Source: Streptococcus suis
GTDB lineage: Bacteria; Bacillota; Bacilli; Lactobacillales; Streptococcaceae
Direction of reading: 5' to 3'
DNA length: 64,000 nucleotides
Assembly (NCBI GenBank): GCA_024583055.1
Contig: CP102145.1
Coordinates: forward strand, 1,178,001-1,242,000
Below are positions 53,790 to 64,000 of this stretch, piece after piece (the stretch's first letter is position 1; every line of letters begins with the position of its first letter). The notes under the pieces are model-generated. The model did not search any database, had not been told where the DNA came from, and was given only the letters and a program-made list of their open reading frames with translations. Both the position numbers and the translations under genes were made by a program.

Positions 53790-54575
53790 TTAGTAATATT
53801 CCCCTTGTCTATAATCCCAAGAGTTGAAATGGTCAGACAGGTGCATCATGATTTTATCAATGTCCAGACCCTTACGGATGACAACTGGACATGGGCTGAT
53901 AGAACGGCTATCTGCACCTTGTTCTGGAATGAGTTTACCATCTTTGTCTACCATAGACACCATAACCCCTTGCTCATAGCGGGTTTCAATGGTCTTATCT
54001 GGCTGGATAGATGCCACATAGTCATCCGCCTCGATAATCAAGTCTACTTTAGACGCGATACGCTCACCGATACCTTCTACCTTACCACGATTTCCCTTAC
54101 CTGATGGATTGGCAGAAGAAGCGTAGACCATACGACCTTCTTTTTCCCACATTTCCTTAGCAATCTGCTCGCCAGCTACACCAAACTTGATAACAAAGCA
54201 AGAAGTCCCACGCACGTCAGTCATCAACTCTTCACGACCATCGCCATAGGCTTGCAACTTAGCATAAGCCTCTGGTTTCCACGGCAGGATACAGCCCAAC
54301 AAAATGTCCTCATCCCAATGTTTTTGGTAGAAAGCATCAATCTCAGGAGTCAACTGAGCCAACTCACGAAGCTCCTCCATGCTACCACAAAGGACCACGC
54401 CCGGTTTATTCCGCTTGCGCTCTTTGGCATCAAACTTCCGCTCCAAACCAGCCTTGTCGGCAGTCATGATAATATAACCAACCTTAGTCGGACAAACAAT
54501 CACGCCTCCCTCACCCTTGATAATGTCAAAACCTTCTTGTGAAAGTGCGCCATCCCAGTGAATTTGTTTCGTCAT
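53790..54575 (-). CDS. YrdC/Sua5-domain protein
   Basis: A 261-aa protein of the Sua5/YciO/YrdC/YwlC family, related to threonylcarbamoyl-AMP synthases used for the t6A tRNA modification. The nucleotide/threonine-binding face shows EGGVIVCPTKVGYIIMTADK (about 22-41), KFDAKERKRNKPGVVLCGSM (the K-x-R...K/P stretch) and the later VYASSANPSGKGNRGKVEGI. The family also has members of unrelated or unknown role; whether this is the housekeeping tsaC2 or a YciO-like paralogue cannot be told. Single gene. Confidence 0.78.
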   Translation of the reverse strand: MTKQIHWDGALSQEGFDIIKGEGGVIVCPTKVGYIIMTADKAGLERKFDAKERKRNKPGVVLCGSMEELRELAQLTPEIDAFYQKHWDEDILLGCILPWKPEAYAKLQAYGDGREELMTDVRGTSCFVIKFGVAGEQIAKEMWEKEGRMVYASSANPSGKGNRGKVEGIGERIASKVDLIIEADDYVASIQPDKTIETRYEQGVMVSMVDKDGKLIPEQGADSRSISPCPVVIRKGLDIDKIMMHLSDHFNSWDYRQGEYY

Positions 54576-54641
54576 AATAGTTTCCTCTTTTCTTTTGTTC
54601 CATAGCAGAGCGATCTGCTAGTTTTCTAATATTTCGTAGGA

Positions 54642-54740
54642 GTCTTTCAGTTTGCTTTTAGTACTAGGCAACGAGCTGCAGACAGTACTAAAGTACGGCA
54701 AAGCGAGTTAACGCAGTAATAAAAGATAAAATGAAAGACT
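54642..54740. repeat. Dispersed noncoding repeat, copy B
   Basis: GTCTTTCAGTTTGCTTTTAG at its left and TAAAAGATAAAATGAAAGAC at its right form near-inverted ends (GTCTTTCA/TGAAAGAC). Inside, AGTACTAGGCAACGAG and GAGTTAACGCAGTAATAAAA match copy A at 6601-6695. CAGTACTAAAGTAC is a small palindrome absent from copy A. The repeat runs up to the leuD stop codon. Confidence 0.65.
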
Positions 54741-55334
54741 CTATTCTTGCCAGTAGCTTGGACGATTTACCTCATACTCCTCAATCAAATCCTGATATTG
54801 TAATGTAATACCAATATCATCTAGACCGTTGAGTAATTTGTGTTTCCAATCTGCATCGATCTCAAAATCAAATTCTCCGACTGGAGAGATAATTTTTTGC
54901 TGGTAGAGATCGACAGTCACCTCATCAGTTGATGCCAGCGCAGCCAATTTCTCCCGAACCTCACGGGGCTGAACGATTGGCAAGATGCCATTGTTGAGGT
55001 CGTTGTTGTAATGGATATCCCCGAAGGAACCTGCAATGATAACCTTGAAGCCATAGTCAGCTAGTGCCCAAGCGGCGTGCTCCCTAGACGAACCTGCCCC
55101 AAAGTTATCCCCTGTAATCAAGATCGTTGCCTGACGATATGGGGCCGTATTGAAGATAAAATCAGGATCCTCAGTGTACTTGTTATCCAGATAACGCCAC
55201 TCATACATGAGGTACTTGCCAAAACCCTTCTTGTCAATCAGCTTGAGAAACTGCTTGGGCAAAATCTGATCGGTATCAATGTTGTCATTCATGAGTGGAA
55301 CGGTCGTCCCAGTGTAGATTGTAAACTTTTCCAT
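54741..55334 (-). CDS. leuD: 3-isopropylmalate dehydratase small subunit
   Basis: Works with LeuC to isomerise 2- to 3-isopropylmalate. The 197-aa protein has the swivel-domain motifs [20 protein letters not shown] (about 13-32) and [20 protein letters not shown] (about 75-94). It overlaps leuC's end by one base and is the last gene of leuABCD. The operon's terminator was not located, the repeat element follows immediately. Confidence 0.96.
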   Translation of the reverse strand: MEKFTIYTGTTVPLMNDNIDTDQILPKQFLKLIDKKGFGKYLMYEWRYLDNKYTEDPDFIFNTAPYRQATILITGDNFGAGSSREHAAWALADYGFKVIIAGSFGDIHYNNDLNNGILPIVQPREVREKLAALASTDEVTVDLYQQKIISPVGEFDFEIDADWKHKLLNGLDDIGITLQYQDLIEEYEVNRPSYWQE

Positions 55335-56713
55335 CAGACCACCTCCAATTCACGAACATCTACAAAGCGTCCTGCAATAGCTGCCGCTGCTGCCATGGCT
55401 GGGCTACAAAGGTGGGTTCGCGATCCAACACCCTGTCGATCCTCAAAGTTTCGGTTACTAGTCGATGCACAGTGGACACCTGTCGGCACCTTGTCTGGGT
55501 TCATCCCCAGACACATGGAGCAACCAGGATCCCGCCATTCAAAGCCAGCTTCCAAGAAAATCTTATCTAAGCCTAGTGCTTCTGCGGCCGACTTAACCGG
55601 TCTCGAACCCGGAACCACAATTGCAGTCACATGATCTGCCACACGTTTGCCTTCGACAATCTTGGCGGCCACTTGTAAGTCAGAAAGACGGGCATTGGTA
55701 CAGGACCCCAGGAAAACATAGCCAATTTCGATGTCCCTTGGACTTTGTCCAGGCTGTAAGTTCATGTACTTATACGCTCGTTCATCATTCATATCGCGAA
55801 CTTCAGGAAAAGTCTCATCAAAGGATACCCCCATGGAAGGGTTGGTTCCCCATGTTACCATCGGTGCCAGATTTGAAACATCCATCTCGATGATCTTGTC
55901 ATAAACTGCATCTGAATCAGATACCAAGGTTTTCCAATCAGCCACCGCTGCCTCAAAGTCTTTGGGGCGTTTTTCCTTGTCCGCTAGATAATCAAAAGTG
56001 GTTTGATCTGGGTTCATAATCCCCATCTTGGATCCGAACTCGATGGACATGTTACAAATCGTCATCCGTTCTTCCATGGTCAGAGCATCAATAGCCTCAC
56101 CCACATACTCGACTACATAACCAACCCCTAGTGCCACACCATACTTAGCAATCAATGCTAAGACATAATCCTTGGAGTATATCCCCTTTTTCGGCTTACC
56201 AGTAAACCGTACTAAGAGCTTTTTGGGTTTTACTTGCCACAGGGTTTGAGTCGCAAAGACATGCTCTACTTCTGTTGTCCCAATCCCAAAGGCAATAGCA
56301 CCGAAAGCTCCATGGGTTGCCGTATGGCTATCTCCACAGACGATGAATTTCCCTGGCTGAGTCAAGCCAGTCTCTGGCCCCACCATATGGACAATGCCTT
56401 GATTGGCAGACCCATGTGGCGCATGTGGAATACCGAATTCCACCACATTGCGGGCTAAGGCATCCATCTGAGCCTTGGAAATGACATCACGAATATCATA
56501 AATATTAACCGTTGGAACATTATGGTCAAATGTACCAAAGGTCAATTCTGGCCGACGGACTTGACGTCCAGCCTCTCGCAGACCATCAAAGGCCTGGGGA
56601 CTAGTCACCTCATGGATATAGTGCTGGTCCACATAAAGGAGCTGGGGTTGACCTTCCTGCCCTGTAATCACATGGCGGTCCCACAATTTATCAAAGATAG
56701 ACTGGCCACTCAT
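55334..56713 (-). CDS. leuC: 3-isopropylmalate dehydratase large subunit
   Basis: Aconitase-family iron-sulfur subunit. The 459-aa protein has [20 protein letters not shown], the cluster cysteine in [20 protein letters not shown], and the CxxC pair in [13 protein letters not shown] near residue 405-415. The Arg-rich [10 protein letters not shown] is the substrate-binding end. Its ATG overlaps the leuB stop by four bases. Complete. Confidence 0.97.
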   Translation of the reverse strand: MSGQSIFDKLWDRHVITGQEGQPQLLYVDQHYIHEVTSPQAFDGLREAGRQVRRPELTFGTFDHNVPTVNIYDIRDVISKAQMDALARNVVEFGIPHAPHGSANQGIVHMVGPETGLTQPGKFIVCGDSHTATHGAFGAIAFGIGTTEVEHVFATQTLWQVKPKKLLVRFTGKPKKGIYSKDYVLALIAKYGVALGVGYVVEYVGEAIDALTMEERMTICNMSIEFGSKMGIMNPDQTTFDYLADKEKRPKDFEAAVADWKTLVSDSDAVYDKIIEMDVSNLAPMVTWGTNPSMGVSFDETFPEVRDMNDERAYKYMNLQPGQSPRDIEIGYVFLGSCTNARLSDLQVAAKIVEGKRVADHVTAIVVPGSRPVKSAAEALGLDKIFLEAGFEWRDPGCSMCLGMNPDKVPTGVHCASTSNRNFEDRQGVGSRTHLCSPAMAAAAAIAGRFVDVRELEVV

Positions 56714-57762
56714 AGGCTGCTCCTTTCAATTTCTTCTATTATATGGGCGGTCATTTGGCTGGTCATAGCAGAGCCTCCAAGGTCCTTGGTCAAGATTCCC
56801 TTGTCAAAGGTCTGCTCAACAGCTTGACGAATAATCTTGCCTGCCACCTGCAAATCAAAACTTTCCTCCAACATCATGGCAACAGACAGAATCATACTGA
56901 CCGGATTGGCAATGCCCTGGCCAGCAATATCAGGTGCCGAACCGTGAATAGGTTCGTAGAGACTGGGACCTGCCACCGCATGACTAGCAGAAGGCAGAAC
57001 CCCTAACGTTCCCGTTAGTACGCTGGCCTCATCTGATAAAATATCCCCGAAAAGATTTTCCGTCACTAAAACATCAAACCGACTAGGATTGGTAATCAAG
57101 AGCATGGCTGCGCTATCCACCAACTGGTGCTCCAAGGTCACATCTGGGTAATCTACCGCAACTTCATCAGCGACCTGGCGCCAAAGTTTTGAGGTGGCAA
57201 GAACATTTTGTTTATCAATGGAAGTCACTTTCTTGCTGCGCTTACGAGCTAGTTCAAAGGCTGCTCGAACCACTCGCTCGATTTCTTCTACCTGATAGGT
57301 ATTGCTATCGCTGGCTTGGTCAGTTTCAAGGATATGCTCCCCAAAATAAATCCCACCTGTCAACTCCCGTACCATGACCAAATCCACACCATCCAAGCGC
57401 TCCGCTTTCAGAGGAGAATAGTCTTTCAAACTATCAAAAATCTTAACAGGACGGATATTAGCAAAGAGCTGCAATTCCTTGCGGAGCTGGAGCAGGCCTT
57501 GCTCTGGACGAACCGCTGCACCGTCATACTGGGGGGCTCCAATGGCCGCTAGTAAAATCGCATCGGCCGTCCGACAGGCTGCCAAGGTTTGGTCTGGCAA
57601 GGGATGACCGGCCTGGTCAATGGCCGCTCCACCAAAGGCATGCTCCTCAACCAAATAGTCAAAGCCGACCTTCTTGGCAACTGTCGCTAAGACCTCTAGA
57701 CCTGCACCCATGATTTCTGGTCCAATACCATCACCAGACAAGGCTACAATTTTTTTCGTCAT
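56710..57762 (-). CDS. leuB: 3-isopropylmalate dehydrogenase
   Basis: Oxidatively decarboxylates 3-isopropylmalate with NAD. The 350-aa protein has [13 protein letters not shown] near the N-terminus, the substrate arginines in [16 protein letters not shown] and [13 protein letters not shown], metal-binding Asp in [20 protein letters not shown], and the NAD-binding [14 protein letters not shown]. It follows leuA by eight bases. Complete. Confidence 0.97.
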   Translation of the reverse strand: MTKKIVALSGDGIGPEIMGAGLEVLATVAKKVGFDYLVEEHAFGGAAIDQAGHPLPDQTLAACRTADAILLAAIGAPQYDGAAVRPEQGLLQLRKELQLFANIRPVKIFDSLKDYSPLKAERLDGVDLVMVRELTGGIYFGEHILETDQASDSNTYQVEEIERVVRAAFELARKRSKKVTSIDKQNVLATSKLWRQVADEVAVDYPDVTLEHQLVDSAAMLLITNPSRFDVLVTENLFGDILSDEASVLTGTLGVLPSASHAVAGPSLYEPIHGSAPDIAGQGIANPVSMILSVAMMLEESFDLQVAGKIIRQAVEQTFDKGILTKDLGGSAMTSQMTAHIIEEIERSSL

Positions 57763-57770
57763 ACTTCCTC

Positions 57771-59333
57771 CTAGATGTGTGGTAAGTCTTTCTCTGATAG
57801 TTTCCTATCTATCTGTCCGCTATTTTCTTTCTGTACCATGACATTGGCATGAATATAGGCAATGGCCGAAGCCTTCAGTACGTCAAAGTCAATACCAGAG
57901 GCATTGAAGATAGTTTCCGTTGCCTTGTTTTCTACAGCAACCAGTACACGAGCTTGGGCATCGATACCGTCAGTAATAGCGTCGATATGATACCGTTCCA
58001 AGCTGATTTCCTGCTGGAAGAATTGGTCAATGGCATTAAAGACAGCCTCAACCGAGCCCTTGCCTGACTCTGCAACAACCACTTCTTCCTCATCTTGATT
58101 GATGAAAATGACCTGAGCCTGAATACTTCCGTCAGACTGACTATCCAAACGCAAATCTTTAAATTGGAAGCCATCACGATTGCTGATTTCTGTCCCAGCT
58201 ACCAAGGCACGAATATCTGCATCCGTGATTTTTTCCTTCTTGTCTGCCAGGTTTTTGAAACGAGCAAACAAGCTAGTAACGTCTCCTTCTTCAAAATACA
58301 AGTCTAATTCCTTCAGTTTTTCCACAAAGGCATGGCGTCCAGATAGTTTACCCAGTGGCAGAGAATTTTTCTTGACCCCTACCAACTCAGGTGTAATGAT
58401 TTCATAGGTCAATGGATTTTTCAAGACACCATCTTGGTGGATACCTGACTCGTGTGAGAAGGCATTGCCACCGACCACCGCCTTATTGCGTGGAATGGCA
58501 ATTCCAGAAAAGCGAGAGACCAATTCCGAAGTATTAAGGGTTTCCTTGAGGACAATGGGACTGGTTACGCCATAAAAATCTTTCCGAATTTCAAGGGCTA
58601 CAGCCACCTCTTCCAGTGCCGCATTTCCAGCCCGCTCCCCAATACCATTGATAGTACCCTCGACACGACCAGCTCCATTTTTAATAGCTGAAAGGGTGTT
58701 GGCAACAGCCATACCTAGGTCATTATGGCAATGGGGACTGAAAATAATCTCACGGTCCGATTTGACATTAGTTGTCAGATAACGGAAAATTTCACCGTAG
58801 TGTTGTGGAGTGGTAAAACCAACTGTGTCTGGAATATTGATGTAAGTCGCACCCGCATCTACCGCTGTTTGCACCACTTGAAGCAAGTAATCCAACTCCG
58901 TCCGCGTCGCATCTTCTGGCGAGAACTCGACTACCTCAAAACGCTCACGGGCATAGCTGACATGTTCAGTGATTTGCACCAAAATTTCTTCTTTGGTCTT
59001 TTGCAGTTTAAATTCACGATGGATGGGACTGGTAGCAATAAAAACATGGATCTGCGGATACTTGGCATCTTTCAGAGCCTCATAACAAGCATCAATGTCT
59101 GATTTGACTGACCGAGCCAATCCTGTCACAGCCGTCTTGGTCATCGCCGCCGCAATCTGACGGACCGCTTCAAAAGAATCAGGACTGGCCGCTGGGAAAC
59201 CCGCTTCGATAGCAGAAATCCCCCATTTTTCCAACTGCTTGGCAATGGTCACTTTTTCCTTGATAGAAAAATTCACACCCGGCGTCTGTTCACCATCCCG
59301 TAAAGTCGTATCTAAAAATTCAATCACACGCAT
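57771..59333 (-). CDS. leuA: 2-isopropylmalate synthase
   Basis: First committed enzyme of leucine synthesis, condensing 2-oxoisovalerate with acetyl-CoA. The 520-aa protein has the HMGL-like TIM barrel with the metal-binding [20 protein letters not shown] start, the His pair in [20 protein letters not shown] and [20 protein letters not shown]. The C-terminal leucine-binding LeuA dimer domain (about 390-500) allows feedback inhibition. First gene of the operon, with an attenuator leader. Confidence 0.97.
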   Translation of the reverse strand: MRVIEFLDTTLRDGEQTPGVNFSIKEKVTIAKQLEKWGISAIEAGFPAASPDSFEAVRQIAAAMTKTAVTGLARSVKSDIDACYEALKDAKYPQIHVFIATSPIHREFKLQKTKEEILVQITEHVSYARERFEVVEFSPEDATRTELDYLLQVVQTAVDAGATYINIPDTVGFTTPQHYGEIFRYLTTNVKSDREIIFSPHCHNDLGMAVANTLSAIKNGAGRVEGTINGIGERAGNAALEEVAVALEIRKDFYGVTSPIVLKETLNTSELVSRFSGIAIPRNKAVVGGNAFSHESGIHQDGVLKNPLTYEIITPELVGVKKNSLPLGKLSGRHAFVEKLKELDLYFEEGDVTSLFARFKNLADKKEKITDADIRALVAGTEISNRDGFQFKDLRLDSQSDGSIQAQVIFINQDEEEVVVAESGKGSVEAVFNAIDQFFQQEISLERYHIDAITDGIDAQARVLVAVENKATETIFNASGIDFDVLKASAIAYIHANVMVQKENSGQIDRKLSEKDLPHI

Positions 59334-59403
59334 AAGAATACCTTTCTAAATAACCCTAACCTTACTATTAGGTTCTTTTTCTTAGTTTTGTAAGTAAACC
59401 AAG

Positions 59404-59447
59404 TAAAAAAGAAAACACCTCGAGGACTCCTACCCGCGAGATGTTGT
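59404..59447 (-). terminator. Attenuator terminator in the leu leader
   Basis: On the minus strand ACATCTCG...CGAGGTGT (with one wobble pair) encloses a GGGTAGGAGTCC loop and is followed by TTTTCTTTTTT. It lies between the leader peptide and leuA, so it would stop transcription unless ribosome stalling changes the fold. Confidence 0.7.
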
Positions 59448-59497
59448 CAACAGCGCCCGCTTGGTAAGCCAAACAGGACTAATGCATTCTTTCAGCA

Positions 59498-59551
59498 CTA
59501 GCCCGACCGTCGCAACAACAAAGCAAAGAATTTTGTAGTGACAGGTTTCAT
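59498..59551 (-). CDS. leuL: leu operon leader peptide
   Basis: A 17-codon ORF, MKPVTTKFFALLLRRSG, with three consecutive Leu TTG codons and a GAGAGGAAAAG ribosome-binding site eight bases before its ATG. It lies between the leu promoter and the attenuator terminator. Scarce leucyl-tRNA would stall the ribosome at the Leu run and let transcription proceed into leuA, as in other leu leaders. Too short for ordinary gene finders. The gene name is by role. Confidence 0.75.
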   Translation of the reverse strand: MKPVTTKFFALLLRRSG

Positions 59552-59585
59552 TTGACTTTTCCTCTCTGTATTTTACTTGTTGTCT

Positions 59586-59641
59586 ATGATAACGCACTTT
59601 TTTTCACTTGTCAACAGAAAAATGGAAATTTTCTGAAAAAT
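59586..59641 (-). promoter_or_regulatory. leu operon promoter and CodY-like box
   Basis: -35 TTGACA (59609-59614), 17-bp spacer, -10 TATCAT (59586-59591) on the minus strand, near consensus. Upstream, AATTTTCTGAAAAAT (59627-59641) matches 14/15 of the CodY consensus. CodY is a known repressor of leucine operons in Firmicutes, so two layers of control (CodY and attenuation) are expected. Confidence 0.75.
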
Positions 59642-59680
59642 CCGAACAATGCGTCAATTTGCACAAATTCAGGCAATGAA

Positions 59681-59706
59681 AACCGTGCTCCAATTGAAGC
59701 ACGGTT
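59681..59706 (-). terminator. Terminator of the GlsB-like gene
   Basis: Nine-bp perfect stem AACCGTGCT/AGCACGGTT, followed by TTTTCATT on the minus strand. Confidence 0.75.
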
Positions 59707-59713
59707 CAGGTGT

Positions 59714-59947
59714 TTAGTTCCGTCTAGAACTAGAAAAAATTGCCACCAATAAAACGGCTCCTAAAACAGATGGTACAACTGCCATTTCGCCGAATTGTGG
59801 ACCCCAATCACCAAAGAGCAACTGTCCAATCCATGAACCTGCAAGACCAAGGATAATATTTCCTAGACAGCCACGACGGTCATCTGATGAGGTCAATGCC
59901 CCGGCAATCAGGCCAATAATGGCTCCAGCGATTATACTTGATAACAT
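59714..59947 (-). CDS. GlsB/YeaQ/YmgE family stress-response membrane protein
   Basis: A 77-aa protein made of two or three short hydrophobic helices with Gly-rich GxxxG patterns: MLSSIIAGAIIGLIAGALTS, CLGNIILGLAGSWIGQLLFG and VPSVLGAVLLVAIFSSSRR. This is the transglycosylase-associated protein (GlsB/YeaQ/YmgE) family, induced by stress in many bacteria, with no known biochemical activity. Single gene with its own terminator. Confidence 0.85.
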   Translation of the reverse strand: MLSSIIAGAIIGLIAGALTSSDDRRGCLGNIILGLAGSWIGQLLFGDWGPQFGEMAVVPSVLGAVLLVAIFSSSRRN

Positions 59948-60002
59948 AGTACTTCCTTTCTATTGACAAAAAGACTGGTCGCCCAGTCTTATAGCATCAT
60001 TT

Positions 60003-61244
60003 TTAGATAGCCCACTCACCGTCACGGAAGATTGGCACACGGGTACCGTCTTCACGGATACCGTCAATGTTCATCTTATTAGAGCCAATCATGAAGTCCA
60101 CATGGACATCAGAACGGTTAAGGCCTGCTTCTTTAAGCTCTTCTTGGCTCATTTCTGTACCACCTTCGATAGAGAAGGCATAGGCTTGACCAATCGCCAA
60201 GTGGTTTGAGGCATTTTCATCAAAGAGGGTGTTGAAGAAAGTCACACCTGATTGAGAAATCGGGCTCTTGTCTGGAACAAGGGCAACTTCACCAAGACCA
60301 CGCGCTCCAGCGTTGTCAAAGACCAATTTCTTCATAACTTCATCGCCTTTTTCAGCAGTTACATCCACAATTTCACCATCTTTAAAAGTTACTTTGATGC
60401 CTTCGATGATGTTACCATTGTAGCTGAGTGGTTTTGTTGATGTGACATAGCCGTCTGCCACACGGTAGTCAGGTGCTGTGAAGACCTCTTCTGTTGGCAT
60501 GTTGGCGATAAAGTGTTCACCTTGGGCATTGACCGAACCAGCCGCTTCCCACAAGTGATTCTTCGGCATACCGAGAACAAGGTCAGTTCCTGGTGCTGTG
60601 TAGTGCAATTTGACAAACTGCTCGTCGTTAAGAACCTTAGCCTTAGCCACCAAGCGTGCCTCGTGCTCTTCCCAAGCTTTGATTGGATCTTCTTCGTAGA
60701 TACGGCAGGTCTTGAAGATTTGGTCCCAAAGGAGGTCCACTGCCTCCTCGTCAGAGGCTGCATTTGGGAAGACTTTTTTAGCCCATTCCAAACCAGAGGC
60801 TGCACCAAGTGTCCAGCTGATTTTGTTGGCTTGCGTTGCTTGACGCATTGGGTTCAAGGCCTGGCTAAGTGCGCGTGCGTTGCGAGACAATTTCTCTGGA
60901 TCAACACCATCGTAAGCACCTGGATCATCTGACAAGACCACCAAACGGCTGGCCTTACGCTCCAAGAGGTAGTTCATTTCAGTGATGCGTTGTGGATGAA
61001 CTTGTTCCAAGAGTTCCACATCGACATTAACCAAACGCTCACGGGCAATCACATCGTCCAACCAGTTGACCAAGACTTCAGCCGCACCATGCGCATAAGC
61101 CTCTTTAACAATCAAACGAGCCAATTCAGCCTGTTCCACACCGATTGTCAACTGTACCGTATGTCCAGGCTGCACATTGATACCAGTTGAAACCAAGAGT
61201 TTAGCATATTTAGCGAGATTTTCTTTAAAATTTGGTAGTACCAT
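60003..61244 (-). CDS. pepS: Aminopeptidase PepS (M29 family)
   Basis: A 413-aa cytosolic metalloaminopeptidase of family M29 (aminopeptidase T/PepS), which cleaves N-terminal residues from small peptides. The N-terminal domain (about 1-190) begins MVLPNFKENLAKYAKLLVST. The metal-binding C-terminal domain has MPTEEVFTAPDYRVADGYVT (first Glu ligands), GARGLGEVALVPDKSPISQS (Glu/Asp), NTLFDENASNHLAIGQAYAF (His/Tyr), and the DVHVDFMIGSNKMNIDGI end with the last His/Asp ligands. Full length, single gene. Confidence 0.93.
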   Translation of the reverse strand: MVLPNFKENLAKYAKLLVSTGINVQPGHTVQLTIGVEQAELARLIVKEAYAHGAAEVLVNWLDDVIARERLVNVDVELLEQVHPQRITEMNYLLERKASRLVVLSDDPGAYDGVDPEKLSRNARALSQALNPMRQATQANKISWTLGAASGLEWAKKVFPNAASDEEAVDLLWDQIFKTCRIYEEDPIKAWEEHEARLVAKAKVLNDEQFVKLHYTAPGTDLVLGMPKNHLWEAAGSVNAQGEHFIANMPTEEVFTAPDYRVADGYVTSTKPLSYNGNIIEGIKVTFKDGEIVDVTAEKGDEVMKKLVFDNAGARGLGEVALVPDKSPISQSGVTFFNTLFDENASNHLAIGQAYAFSIEGGTEMSQEELKEAGLNRSDVHVDFMIGSNKMNIDGIREDGTRVPIFRDGEWAI

Positions 61245-61313
61245 ATTCTTCTCCTTTGAAATGTTATACTAGATTATTGTACCATATTTTCTCATTTTTC
61301 TGACAAAAAAACC

Positions 61314-61345
61314 AAGTCCCTCCAATCCAAAGATTAGAGGGACTT
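61314..61345 (-). terminator. Terminator of polC
   Basis: 14-bp stem AAGTCCCTCTAATC/GATTGGAGGGACTT with one mismatch, followed on the minus strand by GGTTTTTTTGTC. It ends the polC transcript about 200 bp past its stop. Confidence 0.85.
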
Positions 61346-61408
61346 AGCAACAAATAAATTTGGGAGGCGATAATCAGGAATACTCTATCTTAGCCATTCC
61401 GTAGGTAG

Positions 61409-61463
61409 CTCAAACAGTCTGGGGGACTGTTTGAGGAGTAAACCCAGAAACAAGAAAGTTTAC
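61409..61463. repeat. Palindromic repeat between pepS and polC
   Basis: Perfect 11-bp stem CTCAAACAGTC/GACTGTTTGAG with loop TGGGG (61409-61435), followed by a GTAAAC/GTTTAC pair (about 61438-61463). Noncoding. Its CAGTC..GGGG core resembles pieces near 18125-18145, so it may be another member of the repeats found in several gaps. Confidence 0.5.
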
Positions 61464-61541
61464 TACCGTCCGACATCATCTCAGGAAAGTCTGAAAAGAG
61501 ATTTTGTCTACAAACTCTTTTCATTTTCTTCCTGACTATTT

Positions 61542-64000
61542 TTAAAACAAATCATCAAAGAGGCTGAGTTGGTTATCCTCTGGCATTTTACCGAGGATAC
61601 CCATCTCGTCCATTTTTTCAACCAGCGTTGTGGACAAGCCACCCCGTTTGCGGAGCTCTGTTTTGGAAAGGAATTCCCCTTCTTCACGGGCTGCAACCAA
61701 TTGCTTGGCTACGTTTTCACCCAGACCGTCCATGGCTACAAAAGGCGGTATCAAGGTATCCTCTTCAATCAAAAACTCGGTCGCATGGGACTTGTAGAGG
61801 TCCAGCTTGCCAAACTTGAAGCCACGCTCCAGCATTTCATTGACCAATTCTAGGGTAGTATAGAGATCTTGCTCGACGTTGGAGGCCTCGTTATTCTTCT
61901 TCTTGAGGGTGATTTCTTCCATCTTGGCCTTGACCCGGTCCAAACCACCTGACATCGTCGCCAAATCAAAGGCCTTGGCACGGATAGAGAAATAGGCCGT
62001 GTAGTAATAAAGCGGATGATGAACCTTGAAGTAGGCTACCCGCAGGGCCATCATAACGTAGGCCGCCGCATGGGCTTTGGGGAACATGTACTTGATTTTT
62101 CCACAGGATTCGATGTACCAGTCCGGCACCTTATTGTCCTTCATGGCTTGGATGTAGCCGTTGCGCTCTTCCTCGGAAATTTTCAGCCAGAGGCCCTTCC
62201 GCACCCGCTCCATGATGTTAAAGGCCATTTTCGGTGGCAAACCAGCATGCATGAGATAGACCATAATGTCATCCCGACAGCCGATGACGGTGGATAGGTC
62301 GGCAATTCCCGCCTTGATCAAATCCTGGGCATTGCCCAACCATACGTCCGTACCGTGAGATAGTCCAGACAGCTGGAGTAATTCAGAGAAGGTGGTCGGC
62401 TTGGTTTCCTCCACCATGCCTCGAACGAAGTTGGTCCCAAACTCGGGAATCCCCAACATACCGGTCGGTGTGCCAATCTGCTCTGGGGTAACTCCCAGAA
62501 TTTCCGTGCCAGAAAAGAGGGCCATGACACCTGGGTCATCCGCCGGAATAGTCTGTGGATCGATGCCAGACAAGTCCTGCAATTTACGAACCATGGTCGG
62601 GTCATCGTGCCCTAGGACATCGAGCTTGAGAACGTTCTCGTCAATATCGTGGAAGTTGAAGTGAGTAGTCTGCCAGTTGGCGGTCACATCATCGGCCGGG
62701 TACTGAACAGGCGTAAAGTCATAGACATCCATGTAATCAGGGAACACGATAATCCCCCCTGGATGCTGGCCTGTCGTCCGTTTGACACCAGCCGCTCCTG
62801 CCGCTAAGCGCTCCACCTCTACATCCCGGTAGAATTTACCATAGTCCCGCTCGTAGCCACGGACAAAACCGTAGGCTGTCTTGGCCGCAACCGTACCTAC
62901 CGTTCCTGCCCGAAAGGCATTTTCCGCGCCGAAAATATCTCGCACATCCAAGTGGGCAGAGGGCTGGTCATCACCAGAGAAGTTCAAGTCAATATCGGGT
63001 ACCTTGTCCCCATCAAAACCAAGGAAGGTCTCGAAGGGAATATCCTGGCCGTCCTTGTTGTACTTGTTGCCACACTGGGGACAAGGCTTGTCCGGCATAT
63101 CGAAGCCCGAACCATAGGAACCGTCTGTGATAAATTCACTGTGTTGACAATTTGGGCAGACATAGTGAGGAGGCATAGGGTTTACTTCCGTAATCCCAAT
63201 CATGGTGGCAACGAAACTGGAGCCAACAGACCCCCGTGAACCAACCAGATAGCCTCGTTCATTTGACCGTTGCACCAACATCTGCGATGCTAGGTAAATC
63301 ACTGCGAAACCATTACCCAGAATGGACGTCAATTCCTTTTCGATCCGGAGGTCGATGATGTCTGGCAGAGGATTGCCATAAATCTCGAAAGCCTTCTGGT
63401 AGGTCAACTCCGCCACTGTCTCTTCTGCCTTTTCAATATAGGGCGTGTAGAGGTCAGTCTTGACCACTTCCACATCCTCGAAACGGTCCAGCATGGCATT
63501 TGGATTAGTGATGACAATCTCACGCGCCTGCGCCTCGCCTAGGAAGGCAAATTCATCCAGCATTTCACTGGTGGTACGAAAATGCGCCTTGGGTAGGGGA
63601 GCCGGCTGGGCATTCTCACCATTGCCGATAGTCCAGTTAATCGGCGAACTTTGGCCCAAGGCCCGCACAATAATTTCACGATAAATTTCTTCCTCGGGGT
63701 CAATATAGTGGACATTACCCGTCGCAAGAACAGGCAGATTAGCCCTGCGACCTACCTCAATCAACTGCTTGATGGTCTCCTCAATCTCGCCCATGTTCTT
63801 GAATTGCTCCTTGGCAATCATGGGCGCGTAGAGGGCTGGAGGCATGACCTCGATAAAGTCATAGTAGGTAGCCTTCTTAACCGCATCGTCAATGCCCTTG
63901 GACAAGAGTTCGTCGAAGACTTCACCCTCTTGGCAGGCCGTTCCCAAAATCAAGCCTTCTCGATGAGCATCCAGCACCGTCCGCGGAATCCGAGGAACAC
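61542..64000 (-). CDS. polC: DNA polymerase III PolC-type, C-terminal part (partial)
   Basis: Replicative DNA polymerase alpha subunit with built-in 3'-5' exonuclease, as in low-GC Gram-positives. About 819 C-terminal residues are present; the 5' part lies beyond the right edge. Visible are the PHP-region end with [14 protein letters not shown], the zinc motif with [19 protein letters not shown] and PCPQCGNKY, palm-domain [18 protein letters not shown] (catalytic Asp pair), [37 protein letters not shown], and a C-terminus ending [11 protein letters not shown]. The QLSLF tail is a typical beta-clamp binding motif. Confidence 0.97.
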   Translation of the reverse strand, partial: VPRIPRTVLDAHREGLILGTACQEGEVFDELLSKGIDDAVKKATYYDFIEVMPPALYAPMIAKEQFKNMGEIEETIKQLIEVGRRANLPVLATGNVHYIDPEEEIYREIIVRALGQSSPINWTIGNGENAQPAPLPKAHFRTTSEMLDEFAFLGEAQAREIVITNPNAMLDRFEDVEVVKTDLYTPYIEKAEETVAELTYQKAFEIYGNPLPDIIDLRIEKELTSILGNGFAVIYLASQMLVQRSNERGYLVGSRGSVGSSFVATMIGITEVNPMPPHYVCPNCQHSEFITDGSYGSGFDMPDKPCPQCGNKYNKDGQDIPFETFLGFDGDKVPDIDLNFSGDDQPSAHLDVRDIFGAENAFRAGTVGTVAAKTAYGFVRGYERDYGKFYRDVEVERLAAGAAGVKRTTGQHPGGIIVFPDYMDVYDFTPVQYPADDVTANWQTTHFNFHDIDENVLKLDVLGHDDPTMVRKLQDLSGIDPQTIPADDPGVMALFSGTEILGVTPEQIGTPTGMLGIPEFGTNFVRGMVEETKPTTFSELLQLSGLSHGTDVWLGNAQDLIKAGIADLSTVIGCRDDIMVYLMHAGLPPKMAFNIMERVRKGLWLKISEEERNGYIQAMKDNKVPDWYIESCGKIKYMFPKAHAAAYVMMALRVAYFKVHHPLYYYTAYFSIRAKAFDLATMSGGLDRVKAKMEEITLKKKNNEASNVEQDLYTTLELVNEMLERGFKFGKLDLYKSHATEFLIEEDTLIPPFVAMDGLGENVAKQLVAAREEGEFLSKTELRKRGGLSTTLVEKMDEMGILGKMPEDNQLSLFDDLF

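Overview
The window reads as chromosomal DNA of a low-GC Streptococcus, most likely Streptococcus suis. This is judged from the protein families, the gene neighbourhoods (rpsB-tsf, rpsO-pnp, cysE-cysS-mrnC, leuABCD, xpt), the regulator-type sites (CodY, Rex, PurR, PyrR) and S. suis-like intergenic repeats; no database search was possible. Most genes lie on the minus strand. It is largely core genome, with two insertion sequences, one toxin-antitoxin pair and several remnants.

Layout. 1-7200: 5' end of a MATE exporter, thrC, a broken small membrane ORF, a PH-domain protein, adhE under two Rex-like sites, a pyruvate oxidase remnant joined to an unrelated fragment, and a PgpA-like phosphatase. 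7200-18000: YhgE/Pip membrane protein with a divergent TetR regulator and paired palindromic operators, a HAD phosphatase, a RelB/YafQ-type toxin-antitoxin pair, a CapA-like protein, a ChrA transporter, pyrD and gdhA with a CodY-like box. 18000-24350: tsf, rpsB with a long leader, an IS30-family element next to a cluster of small hairpins, two lipoproteins, tRNA-Cys. 24350-34100: PucR/CdaR-like regulator, mrnC, cysS, small membrane protein, nucleoside phosphorylase, double GNAT, cysE, pnp, then an IS110-family element inserted between pnp and rpsO.

34290-46400: uracil permease with a PyrR-type leader, a membrane protein, and a minus-strand cluster of MarR regulator, OpuC-type osmolyte ABC transporter, NTF2-like protein, Asp/Glu racemase-family protein and opine-type dehydrogenase; then a divergent purine permease/xpt pair with two PurBoxes, and a DUF2975/HTH/multi-pass membrane module. 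46400-64000: rsuA, MFS transporter, def, a two-gene ABC transporter facing an Rgg-like regulator, a YrdC-domain protein, leuABCD with a leader peptide containing three consecutive Leu codons, a GlsB-like protein, pepS and the C-terminal part of polC.

The strongest unlisted signal is the roughly 210-nt structured segment just upstream of the IS110 transposase (about 32062-32275). It folds on paper into a 5' hairpin followed by two directly abutting large stem-loops that share a 13/14-nt motif. This is the architecture expected of an IS110 bridge RNA (target-binding and donor-binding loops). Secondary points of interest are the hairpin cluster and 14-bp direct repeats around the IS30 element, the opine-dehydrogenase/racemase/osmolyte-transporter cluster, and three related noncoding repeats that abut gene ends.
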